Origin: JALUZX01 sp964561605
GTDB taxonomy: Bacteria > Planctomycetota > UBA1135 > JALUZX01
Reading direction: 5' to 3'
Length of the DNA: 64,000 bases
Assembly (NCBI GenBank): GCA_964561605.1
Contig: CAZLQD010000017.1
Coordinates: forward strand, 26,268-90,267
This document shows, piece after piece, positions 1 through 9,492 of the stretch; within the stretch, counting starts at the first letter, position 1, and each line of letters begins with the position of its first letter. A program made the translations under genes and the position numbers. A model generated the notes under the pieces. The model was not told the origin of the DNA, did no database searches, and was given only the letters and a program-made list of their open reading frames with translations.

Positions 1-1
1 G

Positions 2-2353
2 ATCGTCGTGAAGACCGTCCACGGGAGGCCGGTCCACCTGTCGGACCTTGCGGATGTGAAGGTGGGCGGGGCGGTCCGCAGGGGGTTGCAGACCCGGAAC
101 GGCCGCGAGGAGGTCGTGGCGGGAATGGTGATCAAGCTCTTCGGAGAGAATTCCTCCGCCGTCATCGAGCGGGTGGAGCGGAAGATCGCCTCCATCCAGA
201 AGACCCTCCCCGAGGGGGTGAAGATCGTTCCCTACTACCAGCAGAGGACCATCGTCCGGGCCGCCGTCGGAACCGTCCTCGGGTCCCTGGTCCAGGGGGT
301 CCTCCTCGTGGCGTTCGTGCTCTTCGCCTTCATGGGCGGATGGAGGCCCGGCGTCGTCGTGGCTCTTTCCATCCCCTTCTCCATCCTCTTCGCCTTTTTG
401 GCCATGGGTTGGTTCGGGATATCGGCGAACCTGATGTCCCTGGGGGGACTGGCCATCGCCATCGGGATGATGGTGGATGCGGCCATCGTGATGGTGGAGA
501 ACGTGGACAGGCATCTCCGGTCGGCCCCCGAGGGCGCCTCCAGGTTGGGTGTGATCCTCCGGGCCTGCGCCGAAGTCGCCCGGCCCGTGACCTTCGCCAT
601 CGCCATCATCGTCCTGGTGTTCCTTCCCTTGTTCACCCTCCAGGGGGTGGAAGGGAAGACCTTCCGCCCCCTGGCCTACACGGTGGCCCTGGGAATGCTG
701 GGCTCCCTGGTCTTCGCCCTTTTCGGGGCGCCCTTTCTCAGCAGTCTCCTCCTGGGCAAGGGAAGGCGGGATGGCCGGAAACCCGCCCTGGAGCGCCTCT
801 TCCTCTCCCTCTACCGCCCCCCGGCCGGTTGGTTCCTGGAAAGGCCCTGGGCCGCCGGAGGGATCGGCCTGGCCCTGCTCGGCCTGGGAGCCCTCCTCTT
901 TCCGGGGATCGGCTCGGAGTTCACCCCCAAGTTGAGGGAGGGGACCATCGTCGTTCGGCTCACCATGGCCCCCTCCATCTCCCTGGAGGAGAGCAAGCGC
1001 ACGGCCATGCTGGTGGAACGGCGTCTCCTGGCGATTCCCGAGGTCCGGGAGGTGGTGACCCGGGTGGGGCGGGGGGAGGTGGGGGCCCATACGGACCCGG
1101 TGAACTCGGCGGAGATGTACGTCCTCCTGGAGCCCAAGGAGAAGTGGCGCCGGGCCGGGGACCAGGAATCGATCGAGAGGATCATACGCCAGGAGCTGGG
1201 TGATGTTCCGGGAGCGCTGGTGACCCTGACCCAGCCCATCGAAATGACCGTGGACGAGCTCCTGGAAGGAGTCCGGGCCGAACTGGCGGTGAAACTCTTC
1301 GGCGAGGACCTGGACGTCCTCAAGGAAAAGGCCGAAAGGATCGCCCGGGTCGTCCGCAAGGTTTCCGGGGCGGCGGACGTCCAGGTGGACCAGGTCTCGG
1401 GAACCCCCCAGCTCCTGATCCGCCCGAAACGGTCCGCCCTGGCCAGGCACGGCCTGAACATCTCGGATTTCCAGGACGTGGTCCGGGCCGCCGTGGGCGG
1501 TGTCACTGCCGGCCAAGTCTTCGAGGGGATCCGGAGGTTCGATATCCTGGTCCGTTACCCCGCCGAGGCCCGATCCACGATCGGGGCGGTGAAGGAGATC
1601 GTCGTCCCCGCACCGGACGGGGCCAGGCCCCCTCTCTCGGAATTGGCCTCCATCGAGGTGATCACAGGGCCGAGGCAGATCACCAGGGAGGACAACCAGC
1701 GCTTCATCACCATCCAGTGCAACGTCGTGGACCGGGACATCGGGTCCTTCGTGGAGGAAGCCAGGGAGAGGATCGAAGAGGAGGTGGACCTGCCTCCCGG
1801 GTATCACCTCACCTGGGGGGGGCAGTTCCGCCTCCAGCAGGAGGCCAACAGGCGCCTGGCCCTGGTGGTTCCCATCACCCTCCTCGCCGTCCTTCTCATG
1901 CTGTTCAGGAGTTTCGGTTCCCTGGGGAGCACCACCTTGATCCTCCTGAACATCCCTCTCGCCCTGGTAGGCGGAGTGGCCGCCTTGTGGTTCACGGGCC
2001 AGAATTTCTCCGTCCCCGCCTCGGTGGGTTTCATCGCCCTCTTGGGTATCGCCCTGGAGAACGGGATGGTCCTGGTCTCCTGCATGAACCAGCTTCTCCG
2101 AGAGGGGATGGAACGGCGCCGGGCGGCCCTCGAGGGAGCCTGCATGAGACTGAGACCCGTCCTCATGACGGCCGTGACCACGGCTTTCGGCCTGGTTCCT
2201 TTGCTCCTGGCCAGGGGCACGGGAAGCGAGCTCCAAAGGCCTCTGGCCACGGTGGTCGTAGGGGGTCTCGTGACTTCCACGGTGGTGACCCTCCTGGTGA
2301 TCCCGGCCTTCTTCACCTTCTGGCCCGGCGCGGCCGGGGAGGGGGAAAAGTAG
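2..2353 (+). CDS. Heavy-metal-type RND efflux pump, 5'-truncated by the window edge
   Basis: This is the inner-membrane proton-driven pump of a tripartite efflux system. The frame is already open at base 2, so the N-terminus lies outside; 783 residues remain of the roughly 1040 usual for CusA/CzcA proteins. The signature GLAIAIGMMVDAAIVMVEN near residue 150 is typical of the HME branch and keeps the Asp and Glu of the proton relay helix. The matching helix in the second half reads GIALENGMVLVSCMN. Two sets of hydrophobic helices flank a periplasmic docking and porter domain (about residues 310-600). The adaptor and outer-membrane partners are probably upstream. Metal substrate versus an organic compound cannot be told from this part. 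No terminator hairpin is obvious before the next gene. Confidence 0.93.
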   Translation: MVVKTVHGRPVHLSDLADVKVGGAVRRGLQTRNGREEVVAGMVIKLFGENSSAVIERVERKIASIQKTLPEGVKIVPYYQQRTIVRAAVGTVLGSLVQGVLLVAFVLFAFMGGWRPGVVVALSIPFSILFAFLAMGWFGISANLMSLGGLAIAIGMMVDAAIVMVENVDRHLRSAPEGASRLGVILRACAEVARPVTFAIAIIVLVFLPLFTLQGVEGKTFRPLAYTVALGMLGSLVFALFGAPFLSSLLLGKGRRDGRKPALERLFLSLYRPPAGWFLERPWAAGGIGLALLGLGALLFPGIGSEFTPKLREGTIVVRLTMAPSISLEESKRTAMLVERRLLAIPEVREVVTRVGRGEVGAHTDPVNSAEMYVLLEPKEKWRRAGDQESIERIIRQELGDVPGALVTLTQPIEMTVDELLEGVRAELAVKLFGEDLDVLKEKAERIARVVRKVSGAADVQVDQVSGTPQLLIRPKRSALARHGLNISDFQDVVRAAVGGVTAGQVFEGIRRFDILVRYPAEARSTIGAVKEIVVPAPDGARPPLSELASIEVITGPRQITREDNQRFITIQCNVVDRDIGSFVEEARERIEEEVDLPPGYHLTWGGQFRLQQEANRRLALVVPITLLAVLLMLFRSFGSLGSTTLILLNIPLALVGGVAALWFTGQNFSVPASVGFIALLGIALENGMVLVSCMNQLLREGMERRRAALEGACMRLRPVLMTAVTTAFGLVPLLLARGTGSELQRPLATVVVGGLVTSTVVTLLVIPAFFTFWPGAAGEGEK

Positions 2354-2473
2354 GAGGGGTCCCCGGGGTCGGCGGCGGGATACCCCGCCGGGCCGGCTGG
2401 AGGATGTCTCCTTTTCTCCCCTTTCTGTTCGAAAAGTTTCTCTCTTTCCCCTTTTCCCGGCTAAAATCCCCCC

Positions 2474-2977
2474 ATGCTCCTTCGCGGCGGATCCTTCTCG
2501 CGGACTTTCATGCTGGCCCTGGGTCTCGTCCTGGCCATGCGCATCTCCACGCCCCCGCCGGAAGCCTTTTCCCAGGAGCCCTCTTCCGCTGCAGGGACCC
2601 GTTCCCCCTACCTGGGCAAGGTCCTGAAGGGCTTCTTCGAAGGAGGGGCCGATTTCATCCTCCGTTCCACGGGGTTCCTGGACCGGAAGGTCAGGGAGAA
2701 CGTGGAAGGGGTCCAGGCTGGATTGGCCCGGGCCGCCGGGAAGGTGGGGAAGGCCTTCTCCCGTTTCGCCTCCTCGGTGAGCCAGGTCTTCTACAAGTCC
2801 TCTCCTCTCTACGGGCTGAAGGAGATGGGGGACAGGGCCTGCGACACCATCCTGAACCTGATGCGCAAGAGTCTCACCTGGGCATCCTGGGGCAGGTCCT
2901 TCAATGTGAGTCCCCCTTCTCCCCGGCCGGGCGGAGCCGTCCCCCTTCCAGGAGGAATTCCCGGGCCCTCCCGCTAG
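2474..2977 (+). CDS. Small exported protein of unknown function
   Basis: I do not recognise this 167-residue protein. It begins with a basic start and a hydrophobic stretch (about residues 12-24), then a Ser/Pro/Glu-rich segment that looks like the end of a signal peptide. The middle (about 45-130) is predicted helical, with phrases such as VLKGFFEGGADFILRSTGF and VGKAFSRFASSVSQVFYKSS, and the tail is Pro/Gly-rich. No clear Shine-Dalgarno lies before the ATG. The last 77 bases overlap the 3' end of the convergent ABC ATPase gene, so the tail may be poorly constrained. A periplasmic role is only inferred. Confidence 0.55.
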   Translation: MLLRGGSFSRTFMLALGLVLAMRISTPPPEAFSQEPSSAAGTRSPYLGKVLKGFFEGGADFILRSTGFLDRKVRENVEGVQAGLARAAGKVGKAFSRFASSVSQVFYKSSPLYGLKEMGDRACDTILNLMRKSLTWASWGRSFNVSPPSPRPGGAVPLPGGIPGPSR

Positions 2978-3581
2978 AGACGGCCGGGTCGTGTGTGACG
3001 AGGAGGACCGTTCCTCCCGCTCGGGCGTAATCCTCCAGTGCCGCCAGGATCGCCCTGGAACTCCCTGCGTCCAGGTTTCCCGTGGGTTCGTCGGCCAGGA
3101 GGAGGGGGGGGGAAGGGAGGAGGGCCCTGGCGAGGGCGGTCCTCTGCCGTTCCCCCGTGCTCAGCTCCCCCGGTCTGTGGTCCGCCCTGCCGGCCAGGCC
3201 GAAGCGATCCAGCAGGGCCCTGGCCTTCTCCTTCGCCCCGGGGATTTCCCTCGCCAGCGTGGGGGCCAGGACGTTCTCTTCCACCGTCAGATAGGGGACC
3301 AGGTGGAATTGCTGGAAGACGAAACCCACCGTTTCGGCCCGGAGGGAGGCCCGTTTCTCGGAAGGAAGAGAGTAGGGATCGGTTTCGTTCCAGAGGATCC
3401 TCCCTCCGTCGGGCGCCAGGAGCCCGCCGGCCAGGAGCAAGAGGGTGGTCTTGCCGCTTCCGCTCGGCCCCCGGACCACGAGGAAATCTCCTGGATCCGC
3501 CCTGAGCTCGGCCTCGACCAGGGCCTGCACCGGGCCGGAAGGTCCCCGCCAGGTCTTGGACGCCTTCTCGATCTTCAACAT
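2901..3581 (-). CDS. ABC transporter ATPase, MacB/LolD type
   Basis: This is the cytoplasmic ATP-hydrolysing subunit that powers the FtsX-type permease encoded just upstream. At 226 residues it has the usual size for the MacB/LolD/FtsE class. Visible in order are Walker A GPSGSGKTT, Q-loop FQQFHLVP, a signature motif LSTGERQR (the usual second Gly is Thr), Walker B LLLADEPTGNLD and the switch His in VTHDPA. The start at 3581 gives MLKIEKASKTW, the normal first beta strand; a longer frame to 3674 would add unrelated residues that overlap the permease. Only four bases separate it from the permease stop, so the two are surely co-translated. Such pairs do mechanical work on envelope proteins or export lipoproteins and peptides rather than import solutes. 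Confidence 0.93.
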   Translation of the reverse strand: MLKIEKASKTWRGPSGPVQALVEAELRADPGDFLVVRGPSGSGKTTLLLLAGGLLAPDGGRILWNETDPYSLPSEKRASLRAETVGFVFQQFHLVPYLTVEENVLAPTLAREIPGAKEKARALLDRFGLAGRADHRPGELSTGERQRTALARALLPSPPLLLADEPTGNLDAGSSRAILAALEDYARAGGTVLLVTHDPAVSSGRAREFLLEGGRLRPAGEKGDSH

Positions 3582-3585
3582 GGGG

Positions 3586-4935
3586 TCAATCCTCCCTGAG
3601 GACCAGGGCCGGGTCGGTCCGGGCAGCCGAGGCCGCCGGGGCCAGGCCCGCCAGGGCCGAAAGCAAGGGAGCACCCAGGAGGATCCCCAGGAGGAGCCCC
3701 CACTGGAAGAAACCCGGGCCCGACCCGGGCTCCGGCGGAGCCTGGGAGAAAGCCAGGGCCAGGGCCGTTCCGGCGGCGTAACCTGTGACGGCCCCGAGGA
3801 TCCCTACGAACAGGGCCCTTGCCAGGAACAAGAAGCCCACCCGCCGGGAAGAGACACCCATGGCCCTGAGGATCCCGATCTCACTCCGCCTCCGCCGCAC
3901 GTTGTCGAAGGCGAGGAGGGCCGTCCAGAGGGTCGCCGCAAGGAGGACCAGGGGCACCAGGATGGAGGCGAACCGGTCCAGGTCGGCCCGGAGGCGGGCT
4001 CTTGCGGCCCGCTCCTGGGCCAGGGCCTTGCCGGCCTCTCTCTTGGCCTGCTCCACCATGCGGGCCCCTTCGGCGGCGGCCCGGTTCCTGGCTTCGGCCC
4101 TGGCCAGGGCCTTGCTCCGGAACTCCTTGACCTGTGTGCCCGGGAGGACCTTGGCCACGTCCCGCCGGACTTTGCCTACTTGCGCCCAGGCGCAACTGCA
4201 CTCCAAGGCCAGGATGGCGTTGATCTTGCCGGGGAGTCCAAGGAGATCCTGGGCCTCCTTCAGGGGAAGCCAGAGGGTGATGTCGTCCTTGGATCCCCTT
4301 TCCTCGAGACACTTGTGGATCGTGTAGGTCCTTCCCATGAAGGTCAGTCTGTCGCCGGGCTTCAGGTGGAGGCCCGACCAGATCTGGTGCCCCAGTATCA
4401 CCTTTCCCGCCGGGACCCGGTCCACGATGGGGGTCTTCCGGCTCTTCCGCCACGCCTGGGGGACCTCTCCGCGGGTCCCCACGAGGAAGACCGTCCTTCC
4501 CCCCTGCTCGGGCCAGGAGACCCGGCGCTCCAGGATGGGCATCAAGTGGCGGATGGTCATGATCCTGGCCCGTGAGAGCTTGTCCACGTAGGACTCGGGC
4601 ATGAGCTTGGCGGCGTATCCCTTGGAGTAGTAGTCCGTCAGGTCCTGGCCCTCGGGGAGGATCAGGATGTTGAAGCCCATCCGCTTCATGATCTTGCGCA
4701 TCTCGTCGTTCAGGCGGGCCACCCTGGCGCGGATCTTGTCCCTCAAGGCCAGGACCCTGGCGTGGGTTTCCGCCTCTTTTTGGGCCAGGAGGGCCTCCGT
4801 GGCGGCGTCGAACCTGCCCATGAGAGTGACGGCTCCGGCCAGGACCCCGGCGGCGGCGGCAACGGCCAGGACGGACAGGAGGAAGTGGAGTTTCCGGAAG
4901 AGGATCTCGCCGAGGACGAGCTTCCAGGGGCTCAT
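3586..4935 (-). CDS. FtsX/MacB-family ABC permease
   Basis: This is the membrane subunit paired with the downstream ATPase. The 449 residues follow the MacB plan: one helix near residues 12-32, a large periplasmic domain (about 35-320), then three C-terminal helices. The loop before the penultimate helices holds EIGILRAMG, the hallmark of the FtsX/MacB family. The periplasmic part contains a long Ala/Arg/Glu-rich coiled stretch (about 255-310) and a Cys-Ser-Cys motif (ALECSCAW). The start at 4935 is one base past the stop of the upstream gene; the longer frame up to 5037 lies inside that gene. With the CxxC protein and the beta-propeller upstream it forms one transcription unit, suggesting a mechanotransmission complex acting on exported proteins. 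Confidence 0.9.
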   Translation of the reverse strand: MSPWKLVLGEILFRKLHFLLSVLAVAAAAGVLAGAVTLMGRFDAATEALLAQKEAETHARVLALRDKIRARVARLNDEMRKIMKRMGFNILILPEGQDLTDYYSKGYAAKLMPESYVDKLSRARIMTIRHLMPILERRVSWPEQGGRTVFLVGTRGEVPQAWRKSRKTPIVDRVPAGKVILGHQIWSGLHLKPGDRLTFMGRTYTIHKCLEERGSKDDITLWLPLKEAQDLLGLPGKINAILALECSCAWAQVGKVRRDVAKVLPGTQVKEFRSKALARAEARNRAAAEGARMVEQAKREAGKALAQERAARARLRADLDRFASILVPLVLLAATLWTALLAFDNVRRRRSEIGILRAMGVSSRRVGFLFLARALFVGILGAVTGYAAGTALALAFSQAPPEPGSGPGFFQWGLLLGILLGAPLLSALAGLAPAASAARTDPALVLRED

Positions 4936-4936
4936 C

Positions 4937-6148
4937 TCAGCTTCCTCCTTCCTTGCTCCTGAGGAAGAACACCGCCAGTCCCCCCAGGGCGGCGGCCAGG
5001 ACGGCCAGGGTGATCCATACGATTCTGCGGAAACCATCGGGCAGGGAGGAAGGACCGGGGCGGCCGGAGGCCTTCCCGCCGGATTTCCCGCCGGCCGGGG
5101 TGCCGCCGCCTGTTCCTGCGGAAACCTCCCGGGGGGTCGGGCCCTTCCCGGGGGCCGGGGGGGCGGATCTCTCTTCCTCCACGCCCTTTTCTTCCGGCGG
5201 GGGGGCGCCCGGCGAAGGGAGGCCCGTCAGGGGGGGGAGGTCGATTTCCGTCAGGAGGGGCTGGACGTCGGCTTTCTCCCACTGGGCGTCGAAGAGCATG
5301 TCAAGGCCCGGGGCCATGCCCTTCACTTCGCAGGCGCAGGGGCCCGCGAGGAAACGGCAGGCCTTCAGGACGGCCTCGGGGGAGGGGTCCGGCCCGGTGA
5401 GGACCTCCAGGATCCTTCCCTTTCCGAAGAGGGGGAAGATCAGGGGGGCGCCGGCGGCCTTCCGGGGAAGGCCGTCCTTCACGTGGAGGAGGAGGGAGAG
5501 GAAGATCCGTTCCCGGGGGTCGTCCCTCTGGATCCGGTAGAGAGGAAACGTGACCTTGACCTCCCGGGGCTCTTCCCCGGGAAGGGCGGCCCGGGCGGTT
5601 TCCTCCCGGAGGCGTTCCGGGATCCGGGCCAGTTCCTTTTCGAGGAATGATGCGGCCTTTTCGTCCAGGTCCTTCCTTCCCGACTCCACCAGGATCCAGG
5701 GGACGCTCTCTCCGTCCAGGAGCAGTTCGGCCAGCTCGCGGCGGGCCGGGGAGTCCACCAGGGCCCGGGCGTTCCCGGGCGTGAGGGGGCCGGACCAGGC
5801 CACCCGGTCCGCCGGGGCGGGGTAGGTCAGGACCATCCAGGGGGCCTGGGAGGATGGGGCGGCATCGCCGGTGGACGGGGGAGGACCCTCCACCACACGG
5901 AGGAGGAAGTTGGCCTTTCCTCCTTTCTTGAAGGACGCTTTCTCCAGGAAGGCCAGGGCCTCCTTCGCGGAGGGATCCAAGGCCGCCCCCTTGTAGACGG
6001 TGAGGCGGTAGGCGTCGGCCTCCCAGCTCGAGAGGGCGTACCGGAAGACGGGCTCGTCGCAGGCGGAGCAGCTCTCCTGGGCCACGGCCAGGGCGGCCAG
6101 GAGGATTACCATTCCGGGAAGGAGCCCCCGGGGGGAGAGGACGGTCAT
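4937..6148 (-). CDS. Membrane-anchored periplasmic protein with N-terminal CxxC
   Basis: A 403-residue protein with a signal peptide (hydrophobic about residues 10-23, likely cut after AVA) and a mature start holding CSACDEPVFRYAL, a Cys-x-x-Cys right after cleavage. A second pair, CAC, lies near residue 285. The body has alternating alpha/beta character; it is followed by a Pro/Gly/Ala-rich linker (about 305-365), one C-terminal helix (about 372-392) and a short cytoplasmic tail. I recall similar CSACDEPVFRYAL-type proteins from planctomycete genomes but know of no function. The start at 6148 overlaps the propeller stop by four bases (ATGA), and the permease gene starts one base after its stop, so it belongs to the ABC unit. 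The CxxC suggests redox or metal binding; this is inference. Confidence 0.82.
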   Translation of the reverse strand: MTVLSPRGLLPGMVILLAALAVAQESCSACDEPVFRYALSSWEADAYRLTVYKGAALDPSAKEALAFLEKASFKKGGKANFLLRVVEGPPPSTGDAAPSSQAPWMVLTYPAPADRVAWSGPLTPGNARALVDSPARRELAELLLDGESVPWILVESGRKDLDEKAASFLEKELARIPERLREETARAALPGEEPREVKVTFPLYRIQRDDPRERIFLSLLLHVKDGLPRKAAGAPLIFPLFGKGRILEVLTGPDPSPEAVLKACRFLAGPCACEVKGMAPGLDMLFDAQWEKADVQPLLTEIDLPPLTGLPSPGAPPPEEKGVEEERSAPPAPGKGPTPREVSAGTGGGTPAGGKSGGKASGRPGPSSLPDGFRRIVWITLAVLAAALGGLAVFFLRSKEGGS

Positions 6149-9100
6149 TCTTTCACCTCCGAAGGGGGGAAGACTTTGAGTTCGCGGGGAACGAAGGTCA
6201 TGGAGGTCTGGAGAGGGAAGCCGCAGGTGCACCCCGAGCTGGCCTCGGGCATGAGTACCAGCCCGCCGGCGGGAATGATGTTGATCCAGCATCCCGGCCG
6301 GTTCACGCGGTCGAGGGGGGATGGACCTCCGCCGGGGCGGATGTCCCAGTACCAGGGATTTCCACCACGCCAGAAAAGGGTGAACGCGCTGGCCGAAACG
6401 CCTCCGCAACCGTGGCCGTGCCGGGAGAACTTCCAGTCCTTGCGGCGCTTCCCGTCCTCCAGTCTATATGCGAAGGGCCAAGTGTAGGCCCAGTCCCCCA
6501 CGATGGTGGGATGGCGGTTCTGCTCGCCGTGCTCACCGCCGGGGCGGAAGCCCGTGTTTTCCATCTGGGTCCAGAGGAGCTTTCCCGTGGCGGGATCGTA
6601 GGCCCGGAAGAAGTACCAGAGCCTTCCCCGGATGTACTTGTTTCCCGACAGGAGGAGCCTGTGGCGGGCGTATTCCAGGTAGGCCAGGATCTGGAACTCC
6701 CTCATGTCCAGGGGAATCCGCCAGGCCTTCCGGCCCGTTTCCAGGTCCAGGGCCGTGAAGAAGGTCTTGGACTTCCGGAAGAGGCTCATCGGCACCCGGC
6801 CCGTCTTGTGGGAGAGGACCTCGCGGGCGGTGCTCTCGAGAAAATAGACCCTGCCTTCCCCGGAGGTGAGGGTGGTGTTGAGGATGGCTCCCCGGCGGTA
6901 TTTCCACTTGAAGTTCCCCCGCCGGTCCATGCAAAAGAGGAGATCGCTGGTGACCAGGGCCATTTTGTCCCCCCAGAGGGGAATCTCCCCCTGGTAGCTC
7001 ATCTCTTTGTAGATGGCTCCCTCTTTGCATGTGGAGGCGAGTATCTTTCCTTCCGGGAGGGAGACGTAGCTCCACTCGTGGCGGGGGCCCGCCGAGGAGG
7101 GGATCTTCAACGGCCGCGCTTCCTTTCCCGTGGCGACTTCGTACCTGTGGAGGAGAGGGCCCGCGGCGACGTAGAAGTATTTCTCGTCCACAGCGAGATT
7201 GGAGCAGTCCAGGAAGACTCCGAGCCTCCTGGAGCGGGGAACCTCCACCTGCCAGAGGGGGGCGCCGTTGTATGGGTCCACGCAGAAATAGATCCGGTCA
7301 CCCGGAATGAAGAGCCTGCCCGCCTTGAAGAGGGGCGGCGGGTTGCGGTGGTGCCTGTCGGCCATTCTCCTGGGCCCGGGTCTGCCGAACCATTGGAGGT
7401 CCAGGGGGCCCGCCACGCGGCGGTCCATGGTGCATGCCGTGTTGCCCGGATCGCAGAGCCCTTCGGTCCACTCTCCCTCCCCCGGGAGAGGCCCGCGGCG
7501 GAGGACGAGGCATTCCTCTCCGGAAGGGGTTTCCACTTGTGTGATCTCAGGGAAGGCCCCTCCTCCCAGGGCCTTCTCCTTCCATGCTTCCAGGGCGGAC
7601 TCGCGTGATCCGCTTGCTCTCCCGGGAAGGACCAGGCCCAGGACGCCTCCCCACGGGCGGAGGGAGCGGAGGACCTGGGCGGGCGGCTCGGGAAGGGAAC
7701 CTCCTGCGAAGGGGCTCCCCGAAAGGATCAAGTCGGCGAAATAGGGGGGGATCCGGGTCTTTTCCAGGTTTCCCCGGAGGACGACGATCCTGTTTCCGTA
7801 GAGGCCCTTCTCCGCCAGGAACCGCCTGGCCCGGGCGACTTTGCCGGGATCCTCCTCCAGGACCAGGACGTGGAGTTCCGTTCCCCCTGCGACTTCCCGG
7901 GCCAGGGATGCCCCGGTGTCGGCGAGTCCCAGGACCAGGCAGAAACCTTTCTTCCGGGGCACCAGGGGAAGAACGACCTTTCCGATCCGGTCCAGGCCGG
8001 GCAAAGGCCGGGGAGACCCGCCGGAGACTTCCTCATTTTCCTGCACTTCCTGGAGAGAATCGCCACCTTGCGGGGGTGAGGCCTTCCCCGCTGCTCGGGG
8101 AGCCGGCCGGAGGGCTGTCGGGGAGGTCTTCTTTCCGAAGCAGTAGACCTTCCCCTTGGAGGTGCTCACCAGGAGGCGCCCTTCGGCGGCCGCCAGGGCG
8201 TAGGCCTTTCCCTCGACGGTGGCGGACCAGACCTTCCTGCCGGACGAGGCCTTCCAGGCCGAGACCCGGTCCGGACCGCCGGTGAAGAGGAGATTTCCGG
8301 CCACCAGGAAACCATAGGGTTCCTTGCAGGGCTTCCGCCAGAGGAAACACTTCTCCATGGCCTTTCCCAGGCGGGAGATCTCCTTCTCCAGGGCGAGGAT
8401 CTTCTTCCTCCAGGTTCTGGCCTGGGGCGACTTCTTTCCTTTCTTCTTGAGGAGGGCCGCCAGCTTCGCCCGCTCGGCCGAGAGGGAGGCCCGTTTCTTG
8501 AGAAGGGGTACGTATCGGTTCCGGTCCAGGGCGAGGAGGGTCGTCCTTCCATGGATGTAGTAGATCCCTTGGTGGGAGACCAGGTGGAGCCCCTGGAAGG
8601 AGACGAGCTTCTGCCGCGTCTTGGCGTCGGTGAGGGTGAGGGTTCCCTGTGTGTCCCCCGGGCCGGCGGCCACCACGTCGTCCTCCACGACGGCGTAGCC
8701 TCCACCGGCGCTGGGGATCTTGGCCAGTTTCTTTCCACTCCTCTTGTCGAAGGCCACAGGCGCGGTCCTGCCCGTGGGTACGAAGATCCGGTCCCGGGAG
8801 GCCAGGATGTACCCCTGGGCGGAAATGTCGGTCCGGACCTTCCAGAGGGGCTTGCCCGTGGAGGCTTCCAGGGCGCAGAGGTAGACCCCGGCCAGGTGGG
8901 GGAAGAGGCCCGAGCAGAAGAAGAGCTTCCCCTGGTCCTCCACGATCCCCGTCCGGATGGGCCAGAGGGAGATCAGCCTCCGGTTGCCCAGGACCCACTG
9001 GTCCCTGGGGGCGGGGAAGACCTTCCAGAGGAGTTTTCCCGTGGCTCCGTCCAGGCAGTAGACCCGGCCGTCGTCGGAACCGAAGTAGACCCGTCCTTCG

Positions 9101-9492
9101 GCCAGGGTGGGAGAGAGGCGGATCGGGGCGCCCGAGAAGAAGGTCCAGATCTCTCGGCCCGTGGCCAGGTCCAGGCAGTGGACCTGGTCGTCCGCCGAGG
9201 ATCCGAAGTAGACCTTCCCTTGACCCGAGACCAGGTGGAAGGCCCTGTCGTAGATCACCCGGGGAGCCAGGTTGTGCTTGCGGTGCCAGTAGTCGTGGGG
9301 CGCCGGGTCGGGCCAGGCGGGCTTGGGAGCCAGCCTGGCGGTGTAGGTCCAGAGGAGGGAAAGGGGAAGTCCCGGGCCTTTCTCCACGAAGGCGTTTCTT
9401 TCGGAACCGTGGTTGTAGGTCGGCCAGGATTGGGCGGGAAGACCCATGGCCAGGACCAGTGCCGTCGCTCCGAGCTGGAGGGGATGGATCAT
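6145..9492 (-). CDS. PQQ-type beta-propeller protein with inserted methyltransferase-like domain
   Basis: An exported 1115-residue protein: signal peptide 1-21 (cleaved after LPAQS-like residues), then PQQ/BamB-type blades (about 25-450) with repeats such as VYFGSSADDQVHCLDLATG and GRVYCLDGATGKLLWKV. A short charged coiled coil interrupts the first propeller (about 320-352). A Pro-rich linker leads to a Rossmann-like block (about 505-620) with a motif I-like LVLGLADTGA and an acidic strand end LHVLVLEEDP, resembling class I SAM methyltransferases. A second propeller follows (about 680-1090) with GPRRMADRHHR and LFIPGDRIYFCVDPYNG. A SAM-dependent fold after a signal peptide is odd because SAM is cytoplasmic, so the domain may be non-catalytic. 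It heads the ABC operon. Confidence 0.88.
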   Translation of the reverse strand: MIHPLQLGATALVLAMGLPAQSWPTYNHGSERNAFVEKGPGLPLSLLWTYTARLAPKPAWPDPAPHDYWHRKHNLAPRVIYDRAFHLVSGQGKVYFGSSADDQVHCLDLATGREIWTFFSGAPIRLSPTLAEGRVYFGSDDGRVYCLDGATGKLLWKVFPAPRDQWVLGNRRLISLWPIRTGIVEDQGKLFFCSGLFPHLAGVYLCALEASTGKPLWKVRTDISAQGYILASRDRIFVPTGRTAPVAFDKRSGKKLAKIPSAGGGYAVVEDDVVAAGPGDTQGTLTLTDAKTRQKLVSFQGLHLVSHQGIYYIHGRTTLLALDRNRYVPLLKKRASLSAERAKLAALLKKKGKKSPQARTWRKKILALEKEISRLGKAMEKCFLWRKPCKEPYGFLVAGNLLFTGGPDRVSAWKASSGRKVWSATVEGKAYALAAAEGRLLVSTSKGKVYCFGKKTSPTALRPAPRAAGKASPPQGGDSLQEVQENEEVSGGSPRPLPGLDRIGKVVLPLVPRKKGFCLVLGLADTGASLAREVAGGTELHVLVLEEDPGKVARARRFLAEKGLYGNRIVVLRGNLEKTRIPPYFADLILSGSPFAGGSLPEPPAQVLRSLRPWGGVLGLVLPGRASGSRESALEAWKEKALGGGAFPEITQVETPSGEECLVLRRGPLPGEGEWTEGLCDPGNTACTMDRRVAGPLDLQWFGRPGPRRMADRHHRNPPPLFKAGRLFIPGDRIYFCVDPYNGAPLWQVEVPRSRRLGVFLDCSNLAVDEKYFYVAAGPLLHRYEVATGKEARPLKIPSSAGPRHEWSYVSLPEGKILASTCKEGAIYKEMSYQGEIPLWGDKMALVTSDLLFCMDRRGNFKWKYRRGAILNTTLTSGEGRVYFLESTAREVLSHKTGRVPMSLFRKSKTFFTALDLETGRKAWRIPLDMREFQILAYLEYARHRLLLSGNKYIRGRLWYFFRAYDPATGKLLWTQMENTGFRPGGEHGEQNRHPTIVGDWAYTWPFAYRLEDGKRRKDWKFSRHGHGCGGVSASAFTLFWRGGNPWYWDIRPGGGPSPLDRVNRPGCWINIIPAGGLVLMPEASSGCTCGFPLQTSMTFVPRELKVFPPSEVKE

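Noticed and set aside
6145..9492. Quinoprotein dehydrogenase
   Set aside because: PQQ-type blades occur, but there are no dehydrogenase catalytic or quinone-contact motifs and the domain order is unlike those enzymes.
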